A stretch of DNA of 64,000 nt from Gluconobacter sphaericus NBRC 12467. Lineage in GTDB: Bacteria; Pseudomonadota; Alphaproteobacteria; Acetobacterales; Acetobacteraceae. This document shows positions 19,050-28,485 of the stretch, in pieces (position 1 is the first letter of the stretch; every line of letters starts with the position of its first letter). Made by a program: the position numbers and the translations under genes. The stretch is taken from contig NZ_BJMK01000001.1 of the NCBI RefSeq assembly GCF_006539125.1, positions 186,001 through 250,000 of the forward strand, given 5' to 3'. The notes under the pieces are model-generated. The model was not told the DNA's origin. It saw only the letters and a list, made by a program, of their open reading frames with translations, and did no database searches.

Positions 19050-19740
19050 ACAAAGATAATACAGGTGAGACGTCTTAGGCGCGTATGGCTTGGGCGGATG
19101 TCTCATCTGCGTCTAGCAGACAGGGGGCCGTGTTGACGATCTGAACGTCGTTTCCGGTTGGTTCGTTATCACCTGGCGGCAGAGGGCGCAGAACTATTGG
19201 TCCATCGCAGGCTTGGGTGTTCCCGCTAATACTCGCCGGGCAGGTCCGTGTTCAGATGGGGGAAACGCCCCCCTCTCAGGTTGCGTGGGTAATAAGGTGA
19301 CCGTAACAGCCGCGATTGTTTCAAGGCTGCCTGTTGGGAGCATCATTGCCCGAACCGGATCGCAATGGCGCCATCTGCTTGATGACTAGGGCAAGCGGAA
19401 CAGCGTGTTCTGACACTATTGACGTTGGATAATGACGGGCGTGTTCGATGCAATGCCTCAAACCCTGGCTGACAAGATCGACAGTATGATGGTTCGGGCA
19501 CATCATTTCGAGCGGCCCCTTCAATAAACTCAGGAACTGGCGGCGCATCGCCACCCTATATGACAAAGCCAAGGGATCATATTCTGGCTTCGTCAATCTC
19601 GCCTCAACGCTCCAGTAGATACCCTTTGTCCACGAAATCTAAGGATCGACATGGGAGGGGCAAAAGTGACGGTATCCATTCGTGGACGAATGACGAGAAC
19701 GTCCGAAATGAAGCGCGCTGGCCGACTGGCATGCGGTAAC
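19050..19740. other. Degenerate region between ade and the recombinase remnant
   Basis: About 690 bases without a gene I can support. A 91-codon minus-strand frame (19321-19596, TTG start) has no recognisable motif. The stretch probably represents decayed DNA of the same former mobile element as the recombinase remnant (inference). No terminal inverted repeats or copy of the tRNA 3' end were found by eye. Confidence 0.45.
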
Positions 19741-20110
19741 GTCCGGCACTGGCCTTGCTGTTCCATACAGGTCAACGTCGAAGCAATTTTGTGAAAGTGG
19801 GGCCAAGTTCCGTAAGTGCGAGCGGTATCCATCTCCGTCAGCAGAAAACAGGCGCCGAGTTGGATCAGTGGAAGCCGAACAGGGCGGGGAGGTTCCTGAC
19901 GATTGAGAAAGGCCGCGGCCCGAAGGCTCGCAGAAGCCGGTTGCACAACTCATCAGACCGACGCCATCACAGGTCATCGGAGCCTCAGAGAAGTTGCCTG
20001 CTACGTCCGTGTCGCCGTGCAGATGGAATTGGCACGTTCGGCGATGTTAAGGCTAAGACCCGCCCGTCAAACCTGTTCAGGAAGGTGTCAAAGACGCAGA
20101 GTAATTGGCG
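19741..20110 (+). pseudogene. Tyrosine recombinase (phage/ICE integrase) remnant
   Basis: Two parts in different frames match the catalytic domain of a tyrosine recombinase. The first, about 19747-19860, reads LLFHTGQRRSNFVKVG and GIHLRQQKTGAELD, containing the first catalytic Arg. The second, about 19900-20065, reads LRKAAARRLAEAGCTT followed by ITGHRSLREVACYVR, containing the HxxR-like box, the His and the presumptive Tyr. The segment that normally joins them is missing and the frame shifts, so the gene is dead. Its position next to the 3' end of tRNA-Arg is the usual insertion point of integrative elements. Confidence 0.75.
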
Positions 20111-20134
20111 GAATATAGCGATTTCTGAGATCAG

Positions 20135-20211
20135 TGGTGGACCTGACGCGATTCGAACGCGTGACCTTTGCCTTCGGAGGGCAACGCTCTATCCAGCTGA
20201 GCTACAGGTCC
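20135..20211 (-). tRNA. tRNA-Arg (anticodon CCG)
   Basis: 77 nt including an encoded CCA. The acceptor stem GGACCTG pairs with CAGGTCC, the D arm contains GCTCAGCTGG, the anticodon loop CTCCGAA lies in a TTGCC/GGCAA stem, and the T loop is GTTCGAATC. The anticodon CCG decodes CGG. The 3' end faces the recombinase remnant. Confidence 0.95.
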
Positions 20212-20298
20212 ATGCGCCTTCAGATAACTGCTTCGGCGACAGATTGCCAGCCCTCTTTTTTGAAAGTTCTGTCGTTCGGACATACGGCTGGCAGAAGG

Positions 20299-21333
20299 TC
20301 ACGGAAAAGTCTGCGTCTGGGCGGTGGCCTGCCATGCGCTGGCAGCGATATCACCGCCTGATGGCAGGAAGTGGTCGGGGTCTGTTAACCATGAGACGGC
20401 ATCCTGTGCCGCCCCCCGGTGGTCCCGGCTGAGAAGGTGGTGTGCGTCGGGTAGTTCGTCGATCCGGGTGTCGGGGGGCAGTTTGCGCAGCAGGCGTGCA
20501 GTGAAGGGTGGCAGGACGAACTGGTCACGGCCACCAAAAATGATGAGCAGCGGGGTCCGGGCCTGGGGCGCGGCTTTGTAGGCAGTCTGCATCAGCAGGG
20601 TTAAGCCATAGAGCGGATGGATTGTTGAACTGTGCAAGGTGAGGGGATCGAAATACATCCGCCGCAGGGCCTTGATGTTGTCGCTTGCAACCCGGTGACC
20701 AGGAACGGCCGAACCGTCCAGCTTCCAGTTTGGGGCCAGGAGATCAAGAGTGCCCAGAATGCTCTCCCAGGGCTGGCCGATATCGAGCGCCGCAGGGGCA
20801 AGCAGGATCGTGCTGTTGATATGGGGCGTGTCTGTCGCGGCCAGCAGCAGGGCTATGGCGCCGCCCATGCTTTCTCCCATGATGTGAATGGGTGTGTCGG
20901 GATAGCGAGTGTGCAGCCAGAGCACCTGTTCGCGAGCGTCCTGCACCAGTCTTGCCGTGCTGCTCCATTCACCCCGGTCGGCAGTTTCTCCAAAGCCGCG
21001 GATGTCCGGCGCGACGAGTGTAAAGCCCTGGGCTGTGAAGACCGGTGCGGCGAACTCCCAGGCATCCCGGCTGTCGCCGTAACCGTGCAGGGCCAGGATG
21101 ATGCCACGGAGGCTGGGTGTGAGGGCCGGATACAGTCGGAGGGGAATATGGGCGCCATCCGACATGTCGAGTGTGAGTGTCGGGGAGATGAGAGCCGTTT
21201 CCTGTGCTGTCGGATGCAGGTCTGGAATATGAGGTGCCGTGCAGCCCTGTAGCGCTAGCGGAGACATCAGGCAGAGCAGTCCGAAGGAAAGACGTCTGAG
21301 GCGGTTTGAAACGGAGGGGAATGAGCCTATCAT
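20299..21333 (-). CDS. Alpha/beta-hydrolase lipoprotein (monoacylglycerol lipase-like)
   Basis: 344 aa from the ATG at 21333. The N-terminus has a lipobox (SPLALQGC, Cys about residue 29), so it is probably anchored to a membrane. The oxyanion region ILALHGYGDSRDAWE, the nucleophile elbow GESMGGA, the acid in FGGRDQFV and the His in DAHHLLSRD complete an alpha/beta-hydrolase triad similar to monoacylglycerol lipases (lysophospholipase family). The frame is open to 21651 but the upstream part overlaps polA and lacks a signal. Divergent from polA. Substrate unknown. Confidence 0.85.
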   Translation of the reverse strand: MIGSFPSVSNRLRRLSFGLLCLMSPLALQGCTAPHIPDLHPTAQETALISPTLTLDMSDGAHIPLRLYPALTPSLRGIILALHGYGDSRDAWEFAAPVFTAQGFTLVAPDIRGFGETADRGEWSSTARLVQDAREQVLWLHTRYPDTPIHIMGESMGGAIALLLAATDTPHINSTILLAPAALDIGQPWESILGTLDLLAPNWKLDGSAVPGHRVASDNIKALRRMYFDPLTLHSSTIHPLYGLTLLMQTAYKAAPQARTPLLIIFGGRDQFVLPPFTARLLRKLPPDTRIDELPDAHHLLSRDHRGAAQDAVSWLTDPDHFLPSGGDIAASAWQATAQTQTFP

Positions 21334-21384
21334 CACGAATGATTTTAGAACGTCCGCTCCTTCGGGGCGAGAAGGGAGACATTC

Positions 21385-24219
21385 GTGCAGCCAGAAAAGT
21401 CTGATCTGGGAAAGCCTGTTTCGGGAAAGCCCCATCTGGTCCTGATCGACGGATCTGGTTTCATCTTCCGCGCCTTCCATGCTCTGCCGCCGATGAGCAG
21501 CCCGCAGGGCGTTCCGGTCAATGCGGTGTATGGCTTTACGAATATGCTCACGCGTCTGCTGCGGGATCATGTGGGCACGCATCTGGCCGTGATTTTCGAC
21601 GCCGGCCGTGTGACGTTCCGCAACGAGATCTATCCACAGTATAAGGCGCACCGTCCGGAAGCACCGGAGGACCTGCGCCCGCAGTTCGGTTTGATCCGTG
21701 ATGCCACGGCCGCCTTTAATGTACCGTCGATCGAGCTTGAGGGCTGGGAGGCAGATGATCTGCTCGCCGCCTATGCCAAGGCGGTCGTTGAGGAGGGCGG
21801 ATGTTGCACCATCATTTCGTCAGATAAGGACCTGATGCAACTCGTGCGTCCCGGCGTTGAGTTGATGGACCCTATGAAGCAGAAGTCGATCCGCGAAGCC
21901 GAGGTCGAGGCCAAGTTCGGTGTCCGTCCCGATCAGGTCGTGGATGTGCAGGCGCTGATGGGGGATTCGACGGACAATGTCCCCGGCGTGCCCGGTATCG
22001 GTCCAAAGGGCGCGGCACAGCTCGTGAATGAGTACGGCACGCTGGAGCAGATTCTCGCTGCCGCACCGGGCATGAAAGCGTCCAAACGGCGCGACAACCT
22101 GATCGAACATGCCGATGCCGCGCGTATGTCACGCAAGCTGGTGCTGCTGGACGACAACGCGCCGATGCCGCAGCCGATCAGCGAACTCGCTTGCCGTGAG
22201 CCCGTACGCGAGACCCTGCGGGACTGGCTGGAAGAAATGGGATTCCATTCCACCATCCAGCGGATGGGGCTGGGTCTGGCCGCAAAGCCGCGTTCGTTCA
22301 CGCGCCAGATCGTCCGGCCTGACGACAAGGCAGCGGAACGGGACGACGCTGCGACAATCGCGATCCCTGATGCACCTTATGGTCCCTACGAGACCGTGAC
22401 GGATATTGACACGCTGGACCGCTGGATTGCGGATGCGCGGGCCGCAGGCGTGGTGGCCGTCGATACCGAGACGGATAGTCTCAACGCGCGGCAGGCCAAT
22501 ATGGTTGGGCTGTCGCTGTCGGTCGCGCCGGGGAAGGCGTGTTATGTGCCGTTCCTGCATGAAGTGACGCGTGATCTGCTGGAAGAGGCTCCGGCAGATG
22601 AGCCCGTCAGTTGCCAGCTTGATCGTGCTGAGGCGCTGGAGCATCTGGGGCCGCTGCTGCGTGATGCGTCCGTCCTGAAAGTGTTTCAGAATGCGAAATA
22701 CGATCTGACCGTTTTTCGCGGCGCAGGCATCTCCGAGATCACGCCCATCGATGACACGATGCTGATTTCCTACGCCCAGTCGGCCGGTGAGCACGGGCAG
22801 GGGATGGACGAACTTTCCGAACTGCATCTGGGTCACACGCCCATCACTTATGATTCTGTAACGGGAACGGGCCGCAAGCGCATTCCCTTCGCACAGGTCG
22901 CGATTGACGCGGCGACGGCTTATGCCGCCGAGGATGCGGATGTCACGTTGCGTCTGTGGCAGGTGCTGCACCCGCAGTTGCGGACCCGTCAGGCACTGGC
23001 GCTGTATGAAGAAATCGAACGTCCGCTTATCCAGATCCTGACAGATATGGAAGATGCCGGCATCAAGGTGGACGCCACAGAACTGCGCCGCATGTCCGTC
23101 GATTTTGCCGAACGCATGGGAGCGATCGAGCAGGAGATCCATGAACAGGTTGGGCGAAGCTTCAATGTCGGTTCTCCCAAGCAGCTTGGTGAAATCCTGT
23201 TCGACGAAATGGGTCTTCCTGGCGGAAAGCGGACGAAAAGCGGAAGCTGGGGTACGGATTCCGGGGTTCTGGAATCACTGGCCGAGCAGGGGCATGACCT
23301 GCCGCGCAAAATTCTGGAGTGGCGCCAACTCGCTAAGCTGAAATCGACCTATGCCGATGCGCTGGTCCAGCAGATGGATCAGGACACGCAGCGGGTCCAC
23401 ACGTCCTTCCAGATGGCGATCACTACGACGGGCCGTCTGTCGTCCAACGAGCCGAATCTTCAGAACATCCCCATCCGTACAGAAGAAGGTGCACGCATCC
23501 GTAAGGCGTTCGTTGCCGCTCCCGGTTGCGTTCTGCTGTCGGCGGATTACAGCCAGATCGAATTGCGCCTTCTGGCTCATGTTGCACAGATCGAACCGCT
23601 GCTCGAAGCGTTCCGTCTGGGTCAGGACATTCATGCCCGTACGGCGTCCGAAGTGTTCGGTATTCCGCTCGAAGGCATGGACCCGCTGACCCGTCGCCGG
23701 GCCAAGGCCATCAATTTCGGCATTATTTACGGCATTTCGGCCTTCGGTCTGGCGCAGCAACTCCAGATTTCTCCGGGTGAAGCACGCTCCTATATCGATG
23801 CCTATTTCGCTCGCTATCCCGGCATCCGTGCCTATATGGAGCGGACCAAGGAAGAGGCGAAGAAGCACGGCTATGTCACCACGCCGTTTGGGCGTCGTTG
23901 CTATGTGCCAGGCATTGCCGAAAAGAACGGTGCCCGTCGCGCCTATGCGGAGCGTCAGGCCATCAATGCCCCGCTTCAGGGCGGTGCGGCGGATATTATC
24001 AAGCGTGCCATGGTCCATTTGGCGCGGCGTTTGCCCGAAACGGGGCTGAAAGCGAAAATGGTTCTTCAGGTGCACGATGAACTGCTCTTCGAAGTTGAAG
24101 AGCAGGATGCGAAGGCACTGGCGGAGTTTGTCCGCACAGAAATGGAAGGGGCCGCCAAACTCGACGTGGCCCTTGAAGTAGAAACCGGTATCGGCCCCAG
24201 CTGGGCTGACGCACATTAA
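21385..24219 (+). CDS. polA: DNA polymerase I
   Basis: 944 aa, GTG start preceded by GAAGGGAGAC. The 5'-nuclease domain (residues 16-300) has LIDGSGFIFRAFHALPP, EGWEADDL and the helix-hairpin-helix DNVPGVPGIGPKGA. The 3'-5' exonuclease domain is intact with VVAVDTETDSL and, later, an FQNAKYDL segment plus IDDTMLISYA. The polymerase domain carries TTTGRLSSNEPNLQNIP, LLSADYSQIELRLLAH, RRRAKAINFGIIYG and VLQVHDELLFE, the A, O-helix and C motifs. It fills gaps and removes RNA primers. Length is close to E. coli PolA (928). Confidence 0.97.
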   Translation: MQPEKSDLGKPVSGKPHLVLIDGSGFIFRAFHALPPMSSPQGVPVNAVYGFTNMLTRLLRDHVGTHLAVIFDAGRVTFRNEIYPQYKAHRPEAPEDLRPQFGLIRDATAAFNVPSIELEGWEADDLLAAYAKAVVEEGGCCTIISSDKDLMQLVRPGVELMDPMKQKSIREAEVEAKFGVRPDQVVDVQALMGDSTDNVPGVPGIGPKGAAQLVNEYGTLEQILAAAPGMKASKRRDNLIEHADAARMSRKLVLLDDNAPMPQPISELACREPVRETLRDWLEEMGFHSTIQRMGLGLAAKPRSFTRQIVRPDDKAAERDDAATIAIPDAPYGPYETVTDIDTLDRWIADARAAGVVAVDTETDSLNARQANMVGLSLSVAPGKACYVPFLHEVTRDLLEEAPADEPVSCQLDRAEALEHLGPLLRDASVLKVFQNAKYDLTVFRGAGISEITPIDDTMLISYAQSAGEHGQGMDELSELHLGHTPITYDSVTGTGRKRIPFAQVAIDAATAYAAEDADVTLRLWQVLHPQLRTRQALALYEEIERPLIQILTDMEDAGIKVDATELRRMSVDFAERMGAIEQEIHEQVGRSFNVGSPKQLGEILFDEMGLPGGKRTKSGSWGTDSGVLESLAEQGHDLPRKILEWRQLAKLKSTYADALVQQMDQDTQRVHTSFQMAITTTGRLSSNEPNLQNIPIRTEEGARIRKAFVAAPGCVLLSADYSQIELRLLAHVAQIEPLLEAFRLGQDIHARTASEVFGIPLEGMDPLTRRRAKAINFGIIYGISAFGLAQQLQISPGEARSYIDAYFARYPGIRAYMERTKEEAKKHGYVTTPFGRRCYVPGIAEKNGARRAYAERQAINAPLQGGAADIIKRAMVHLARRLPETGLKAKMVLQVHDELLFEVEEQDAKALAEFVRTEMEGAAKLDVALEVETGIGPSWADAH

Positions 24220-24232
24220 AGACAGGAAGGTC

Positions 24233-24841
24233 ATGCAGACCAATCATGAACGCCGCAAGAAGGTCGGCAATCGCATCATCTGGGGCGTTCTCGCCGTGGC
24301 GGTCGTTCTGGGATATGTCGGCTTCCATCTGGCGTCTAACGGTGGGCCGGGTCTGCTGGTCCAGTCCAACGGTAACGAGGTGGGCGGCAGCTTCCGTCTT
24401 GATTCGCTCGGCGAGAGCACCGTCACCGAAGGCGATTTCCATAACAGCTGGATGCTGGTCTGGTTCTTCGACGCCAACTGCCCCGAGGAAAAGTGCAAGC
24501 CCGTGTTGAAGAGCATGGAACAGGCGCTGGTCACGCTCCGGGCCGAGGGTATCCATGTCTCGCCGCTGGCTGTCTCCCTCAATCCGTTCGACGAGGCTGA
24601 CCCGCTCAAGGAATATGTCCTGCCCGTCGCACCCCACGTCATGCCGTTCACGGCTACGCCGAATATGATCAAGGCCATGACGGCCGAATATCATGCGCCG
24701 CTCCAGAAGGAGGGGGACCATTTCGTTCCTGCGCCGCAGATCGTCATTATGGACCCGAATGCGCGTTATGCCGGCACTATTCCAGCTGATGGCAACGCAG
24801 ATGCTCTGATTGCGCGTCTGCGTGAACTGGCGAAACGCTGA
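24233..24841 (+). CDS. SCO1/SenC-like thioredoxin-fold protein, membrane-anchored
   Basis: 202 aa. One N-terminal transmembrane segment (residues about 14-33) leads into a thioredoxin-like periplasmic domain. Cys83 and Cys88 (NCPEEKCK) and His163 (GDHFVPAPQIVIMDP) match the three copper ligands of SCO proteins, which help metallate cytochrome oxidase CuA or act as thiol reductases. The Cys pair is spaced C-x4-C instead of the usual C-x3-C. The gene lies 13 nt after polA and abuts the next gene (TGA-ATG), so it is co-expressed with a solute-binding protein. No oxidase gene is nearby. Confidence 0.75.
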   Translation: MQTNHERRKKVGNRIIWGVLAVAVVLGYVGFHLASNGGPGLLVQSNGNEVGGSFRLDSLGESTVTEGDFHNSWMLVWFFDANCPEEKCKPVLKSMEQALVTLRAEGIHVSPLAVSLNPFDEADPLKEYVLPVAPHVMPFTATPNMIKAMTAEYHAPLQKEGDHFVPAPQIVIMDPNARYAGTIPADGNADALIARLRELAKR

Positions 24842-26497
24842 ATGAAGCGGGGGGCTGCGCTTCTCGCGGCGGGGTTGTTTCTGGGACTGGGGGCTTTTCC
24901 GGCACTTGCCGAAGAGCAGACATCGCCTGACTGGAATGGCATCACGCTTGGCAGTCCTCATCGCGGAGGCACGCTGCATCTGACGGCTGATGGTCCGGGC
25001 GGGACGCTGGATCCGCAGATAAATTACGGCACCCAGTACATGCAGGTGTTCGTCAACATGTACGATCCGCTGCTGACCTTTCGTCTGGCGCGGGGAACAG
25101 CGGGGCTGGAGGTCGTGCCGGATCTAGCCGACGCCATGCCGCAGATCAGTCCGGATGGCCTGACATGGCGCCTGCATCTGCGGCCGGGACTGCATTTTTC
25201 CGATGGTGCGCCCGTGCGAGTGGAAGACGTGGTGGCGTCTTTTCGACGGATCTATCGCGCCGGAAGCCCAACTGCCGCCTCATTCTATGGCGGTATCGCA
25301 GGTGCTGCCGACTGTCTGGAAAAGCCTGACCGCTGCATGCTACCTGGCGTTGAGGGGCATCCGGAAACCGGCGAGATCGTCTTTCATCTGACAAAGCCGG
25401 ACGGCGAATTCCTCTACAAACTGGCATTCCCTCATGCGGTGATCCTGCCCGCCGCAACGCCTGCACACGACATGGGTGGAACGACCGTCCCCGGAACCGG
25501 GCCGTATCGCATCACGCAGTACGATCCGGGACACGGGATGGTTCTGGAGCGCAATTCGTACTTCCACGTCTGGAACCCCCAGGCCCAGACGGACGGTTTT
25601 GTGGACCGGATTGAATATGATTTCGGGCTGTCGGACGAGGCACAGGTTACAGCGGTTGAGCAGGGGCGGTATGATTGGATGCTGGACGCCAAGCCTGCCG
25701 ATCGGCTGGGAGAGCTAGGCGCGAATTACACGTCCCAGGTCCATATCGAGCAGCTTCTGGGCTTGTATTATCTGGCGATGAATACACGTGAAAAACCCTT
25801 CACGGACGTGCGTGTGCGCCGGGCGGTCAGCATGGCTGTCAACCGCCATGCTATGACGATCCTGTTCGGGGGCAGCGCGATTTCCGAACCTTTGTGCCAG
25901 ATGGTGCCGCATGGAATTCCGGGTGCCGATCTGGGACTGGACTGTCCGCAGGATCTGGAGGGCGCACGTCGTCTGATCCATGAAGCTGGAGCGGACGGTG
26001 CCTCCGTCACGCTGGTCGTTCCCAACCGGGCTATGGAGCTCGGGATGGGCACGTATTTACGCAATGCCCTGCAAGCCGCAGGGCTGAACGCCCAGCTTCG
26101 CCCGATCACGGCGGGTCTTGCAGAATCCTACGAGCAGAATACCGCCAATCATGTCCAGATCGCGCTGTCCTACTGGTTCGCGGATTACCCGTCTGCCTCA
26201 ACTTTTCTGGACGATCTGTTCGGTTGCGACAATTATCACCCCAACGCCGCCGTCTCCCCGAACTTCACGGGGTTCTGCGACCAGCACGTCCAGTCCCTGT
26301 TCGATCTGGCCAAGGTTCAGACAGATCCGACCAAAGCAGCCCCGATCTGGCAGGAGGCCGGACGCGCCATCATGGAACAGATGCCCGGCGCTCCTATGAT
26401 CCAGATGCGCACCGTCGATTTCGTCTCGAAACGGCTGGGAAATTACTATTCAACGCTTCTGAATCACATGCTGTTTTCACATGTCTGGGTGCAGTGA
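24842..26497 (+). CDS. ABC-transporter solute-binding protein, family 5 (peptide/nickel type)
   Basis: 551 aa. The signal peptide is MKRGAALLAAGLFLGLGAFPALA (residues 1-23). GGTLDPQINYGTQYMQ, GLTWRLHLRPGLHFSDGAPVRVEDVVASF and GTGPYRI are typical of the OppA/DppA family, which binds peptides, nickel complexes or other solutes in the periplasm. The start touches the stop of the SCO-like gene. No permease or ATPase genes are adjacent, so it is an orphan binding protein; its transporter must be elsewhere or its role is not import. The ligand cannot be inferred. Confidence 0.88.
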   Translation: MKRGAALLAAGLFLGLGAFPALAEEQTSPDWNGITLGSPHRGGTLHLTADGPGGTLDPQINYGTQYMQVFVNMYDPLLTFRLARGTAGLEVVPDLADAMPQISPDGLTWRLHLRPGLHFSDGAPVRVEDVVASFRRIYRAGSPTAASFYGGIAGAADCLEKPDRCMLPGVEGHPETGEIVFHLTKPDGEFLYKLAFPHAVILPAATPAHDMGGTTVPGTGPYRITQYDPGHGMVLERNSYFHVWNPQAQTDGFVDRIEYDFGLSDEAQVTAVEQGRYDWMLDAKPADRLGELGANYTSQVHIEQLLGLYYLAMNTREKPFTDVRVRRAVSMAVNRHAMTILFGGSAISEPLCQMVPHGIPGADLGLDCPQDLEGARRLIHEAGADGASVTLVVPNRAMELGMGTYLRNALQAAGLNAQLRPITAGLAESYEQNTANHVQIALSYWFADYPSASTFLDDLFGCDNYHPNAAVSPNFTGFCDQHVQSLFDLAKVQTDPTKAAPIWQEAGRAIMEQMPGAPMIQMRTVDFVSKRLGNYYSTLLNHMLFSHVWVQ

Positions 26498-27173
26498 TGC
26501 TGTGAAAGATAAGGATATCAATGATGTCATGGCGATTATTCAGGACATTGTCATGGATGAGAAGGCTACACCCAATGCGGAAACGGCTTTCGATGAGTAT
26601 TTTCCAATCATCATTGGCATAATGACTTTCGTTGCCATGCTGCTCATGGCTCTTGCCCGCTCTTTTCCATCGTCCGGACTTACGGCCATTCTAGGATGGA
26701 CTGCGCTGCTGATTTTACTGCTCGCGGTTTTTGTGGTCGGAATCATGCTGCTCCGACTTGTCAGAGCGACCCTGGAGATGGAGCGGAATTATGGGGCGAA
26801 GGTCTGGGAAACTGTCAGACAGCGCAGTCAGTCGGATCAGGACTATCTGCGCCGTATGCTCCGGTGTGCCCCCGATGCTGTGCGTTTCTGCGCAGATTTA
26901 TGGGCGCGCGAGCAGTCCGCACGCAAGGAACGCAGAGCCATGCTCGTAGGAGAAGTCCGAAAAAGAGGTCTGGCTCCATTGTGGCTGTCTGCAATGGCGG
27001 CTGGTATTACCATCTTTAGATTTGTTGAGATGCCATACCGTTTCTGGGTGCTGATTGTTCCGGTCAGTCTCGCTATCTGGTCGTTTATGGAAGCCGTTGT
27101 CAGCGCCCGGGAAGCGGGGATCGAGCGTGCTGTAGGGCTTTTGGCGCTTGCGCGGGACATGCAGGAGGACTGA
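26481..27173 (+). CDS. Membrane protein of unknown function
   Basis: 230 aa by the first ATG, which overlaps the previous gene by 17 nt and lacks a ribosome site; the in-frame ATG at 26529 is an alternative. Two hydrophobic stretches near residues 46-65 and 70-92 and two more near 167-182 and 188-206 suggest four membrane segments with a basic, Arg-rich cytoplasmic middle (residues 93-160). I do not recognise the family. It converges on purD. Confidence 0.6.
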   Translation: MSGCSDAVKDKDINDVMAIIQDIVMDEKATPNAETAFDEYFPIIIGIMTFVAMLLMALARSFPSSGLTAILGWTALLILLLAVFVVGIMLLRLVRATLEMERNYGAKVWETVRQRSQSDQDYLRRMLRCAPDAVRFCADLWAREQSARKERRAMLVGEVRKRGLAPLWLSAMAAGITIFRFVEMPYRFWVLIVPVSLAIWSFMEAVVSAREAGIERAVGLLALARDMQED

Positions 27174-27189
27174 GCCTCCTGCCACGAAA

Positions 27190-28419
27190 TTACAGCCCGA
27201 TATCGCTGCGGAAGATCTTGTCCGCCCACTGGATCGCAGACGCGCCTTCATAGGCCAGCTTCCGGGCTTCTTCCGGCGTCACGGCCTTCGCGCAGACCGT
27301 CAGCACACGTCCGCCATCGGCGACCAGAACACCATCGACCAGCTTCGTCCCAGCATGGAAAACCGAGACGCCTGGAACAGCCTCTGCGCGTTCGATCCCA
27401 CTGATGCGGCCACCCTTTTTCGGGGTGTCCGGATAGCCGTCCGCTGCCAACACCAGTGAGATTGAATGTTCGTCCGAAAACTCTGCGGCGGCGTTTTCCA
27501 GATTGCCCTTCGCCAGTGCTGCTAGGATTGGCAGCAGGTCCGATTTCAGTCGGATGAGCAGGGCCTGCGCTTCCGGGTCTCCGAAGCGGACATTGTATTC
27601 GATCAGCTTCGGCCCTTCGGCCGTCAGCATCAACCCGGCGAAGATAACGCCACGGAACGGCGTGCCGCGTCGGAGCATCTCGGCCAGCATTGGGCGGACC
27701 ATGATGTCGAGGGCTTTTTCCTGCATCTCACGCCCGAAAGCGGGGGGCGGGGAAATCGCTCCCATGCCGCCCGTGTTCGGGCCGGTATCGCCATCGCCGA
27801 GGCGTTTGTGATCGCGTGCGGCACCGATGAGTACGGCCTTGTCGTCCGAGCAGAACGCGAAGAGCGAGACTTCCTCGCCGACCAGGCACTCCTCGATCAC
27901 GAGCGGCATGCCGAGCCTGCGAATGGCGTCTTCAGCCTCTTCAACGCTCTGGGCGACGACCACGCCCTTGCCGCCAGCCAGACCATCCGCCTTGATGACG
28001 ATCGGTGCGCCACGACGACGAACGAACTCGATAGCCGGCGCTTCGTCTTCAAACTGCTCCCAGCGTGCGGTTGGAATGCCGGCTGCGTCTGCCACGTCCT
28101 TTGTAAACGCCTTGCTGCCTTCCAGTAGGGCCGCGGCCTTCGTCGGACCCGCGCACGGAATGCCAGCCTCGGCGCAGGCATCCGCCAAGCCGGCGACCAA
28201 TGGCGCTTCCGGACCGGGTACGATCAGATCGATCTGCTGTTCCTGTGCGAACTGCACCAGCCCTGCGACATCGTCGGCCTTCAGCGGAACGAGCGTTGCA
28301 ACAGATGCCATGCCAGGATTGCCCGGTGCCGCATACAGGGCAGTCAGGCCCGGTGAGCGCGCAAGACATGTAGCGAGGGCATGTTCACGCCCTCCGGATC
28401 CGACTAGCAAAACGCGCAT
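27190..28419 (-). CDS. purD: Phosphoribosylamine-glycine ligase (GARS)
   Basis: 409 aa. Joins phosphoribosylamine and glycine with ATP in purine synthesis. The ATP-grasp enzyme shows VLLVGSGGREHALA at the N-terminus, IVPGPEAPLVAGLAD, VIKADGLAGGKGVVVA (about residues 142-157), GDTGPNTGGMGA and YNVRFGDPEAQ, all family signatures. Length is normal (E. coli 429). Divergent from xseA with a 66-nt gap. Confidence 0.96.
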   Translation of the reverse strand: MRVLLVGSGGREHALATCLARSPGLTALYAAPGNPGMASVATLVPLKADDVAGLVQFAQEQQIDLIVPGPEAPLVAGLADACAEAGIPCAGPTKAAALLEGSKAFTKDVADAAGIPTARWEQFEDEAPAIEFVRRRGAPIVIKADGLAGGKGVVVAQSVEEAEDAIRRLGMPLVIEECLVGEEVSLFAFCSDDKAVLIGAARDHKRLGDGDTGPNTGGMGAISPPPAFGREMQEKALDIMVRPMLAEMLRRGTPFRGVIFAGLMLTAEGPKLIEYNVRFGDPEAQALLIRLKSDLLPILAALAKGNLENAAAEFSDEHSISLVLAADGYPDTPKKGGRISGIERAEAVPGVSVFHAGTKLVDGVLVADGGRVLTVCAKAVTPEEARKLAYEGASAIQWADKIFRSDIGL

Positions 28420-28485
28420 TCCGCTTATCCTTTATTATGCAATCGTGGGCTTCGTTTGACGGCGTGCGTAGCATAGACTGGCGGC

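Noticed and set aside
19321-19596. 91-codon minus-strand frame in the degenerate region
   Set aside because: TTG start, no motif, inside decayed DNA; kept only as part of the gene-free region note.
19050-20135. Search for a direct repeat of the tRNA-Arg 3' end (attL/attR)
   Set aside because: No second copy of the T-arm/acceptor sequence was seen by eye, so no attachment site is claimed.
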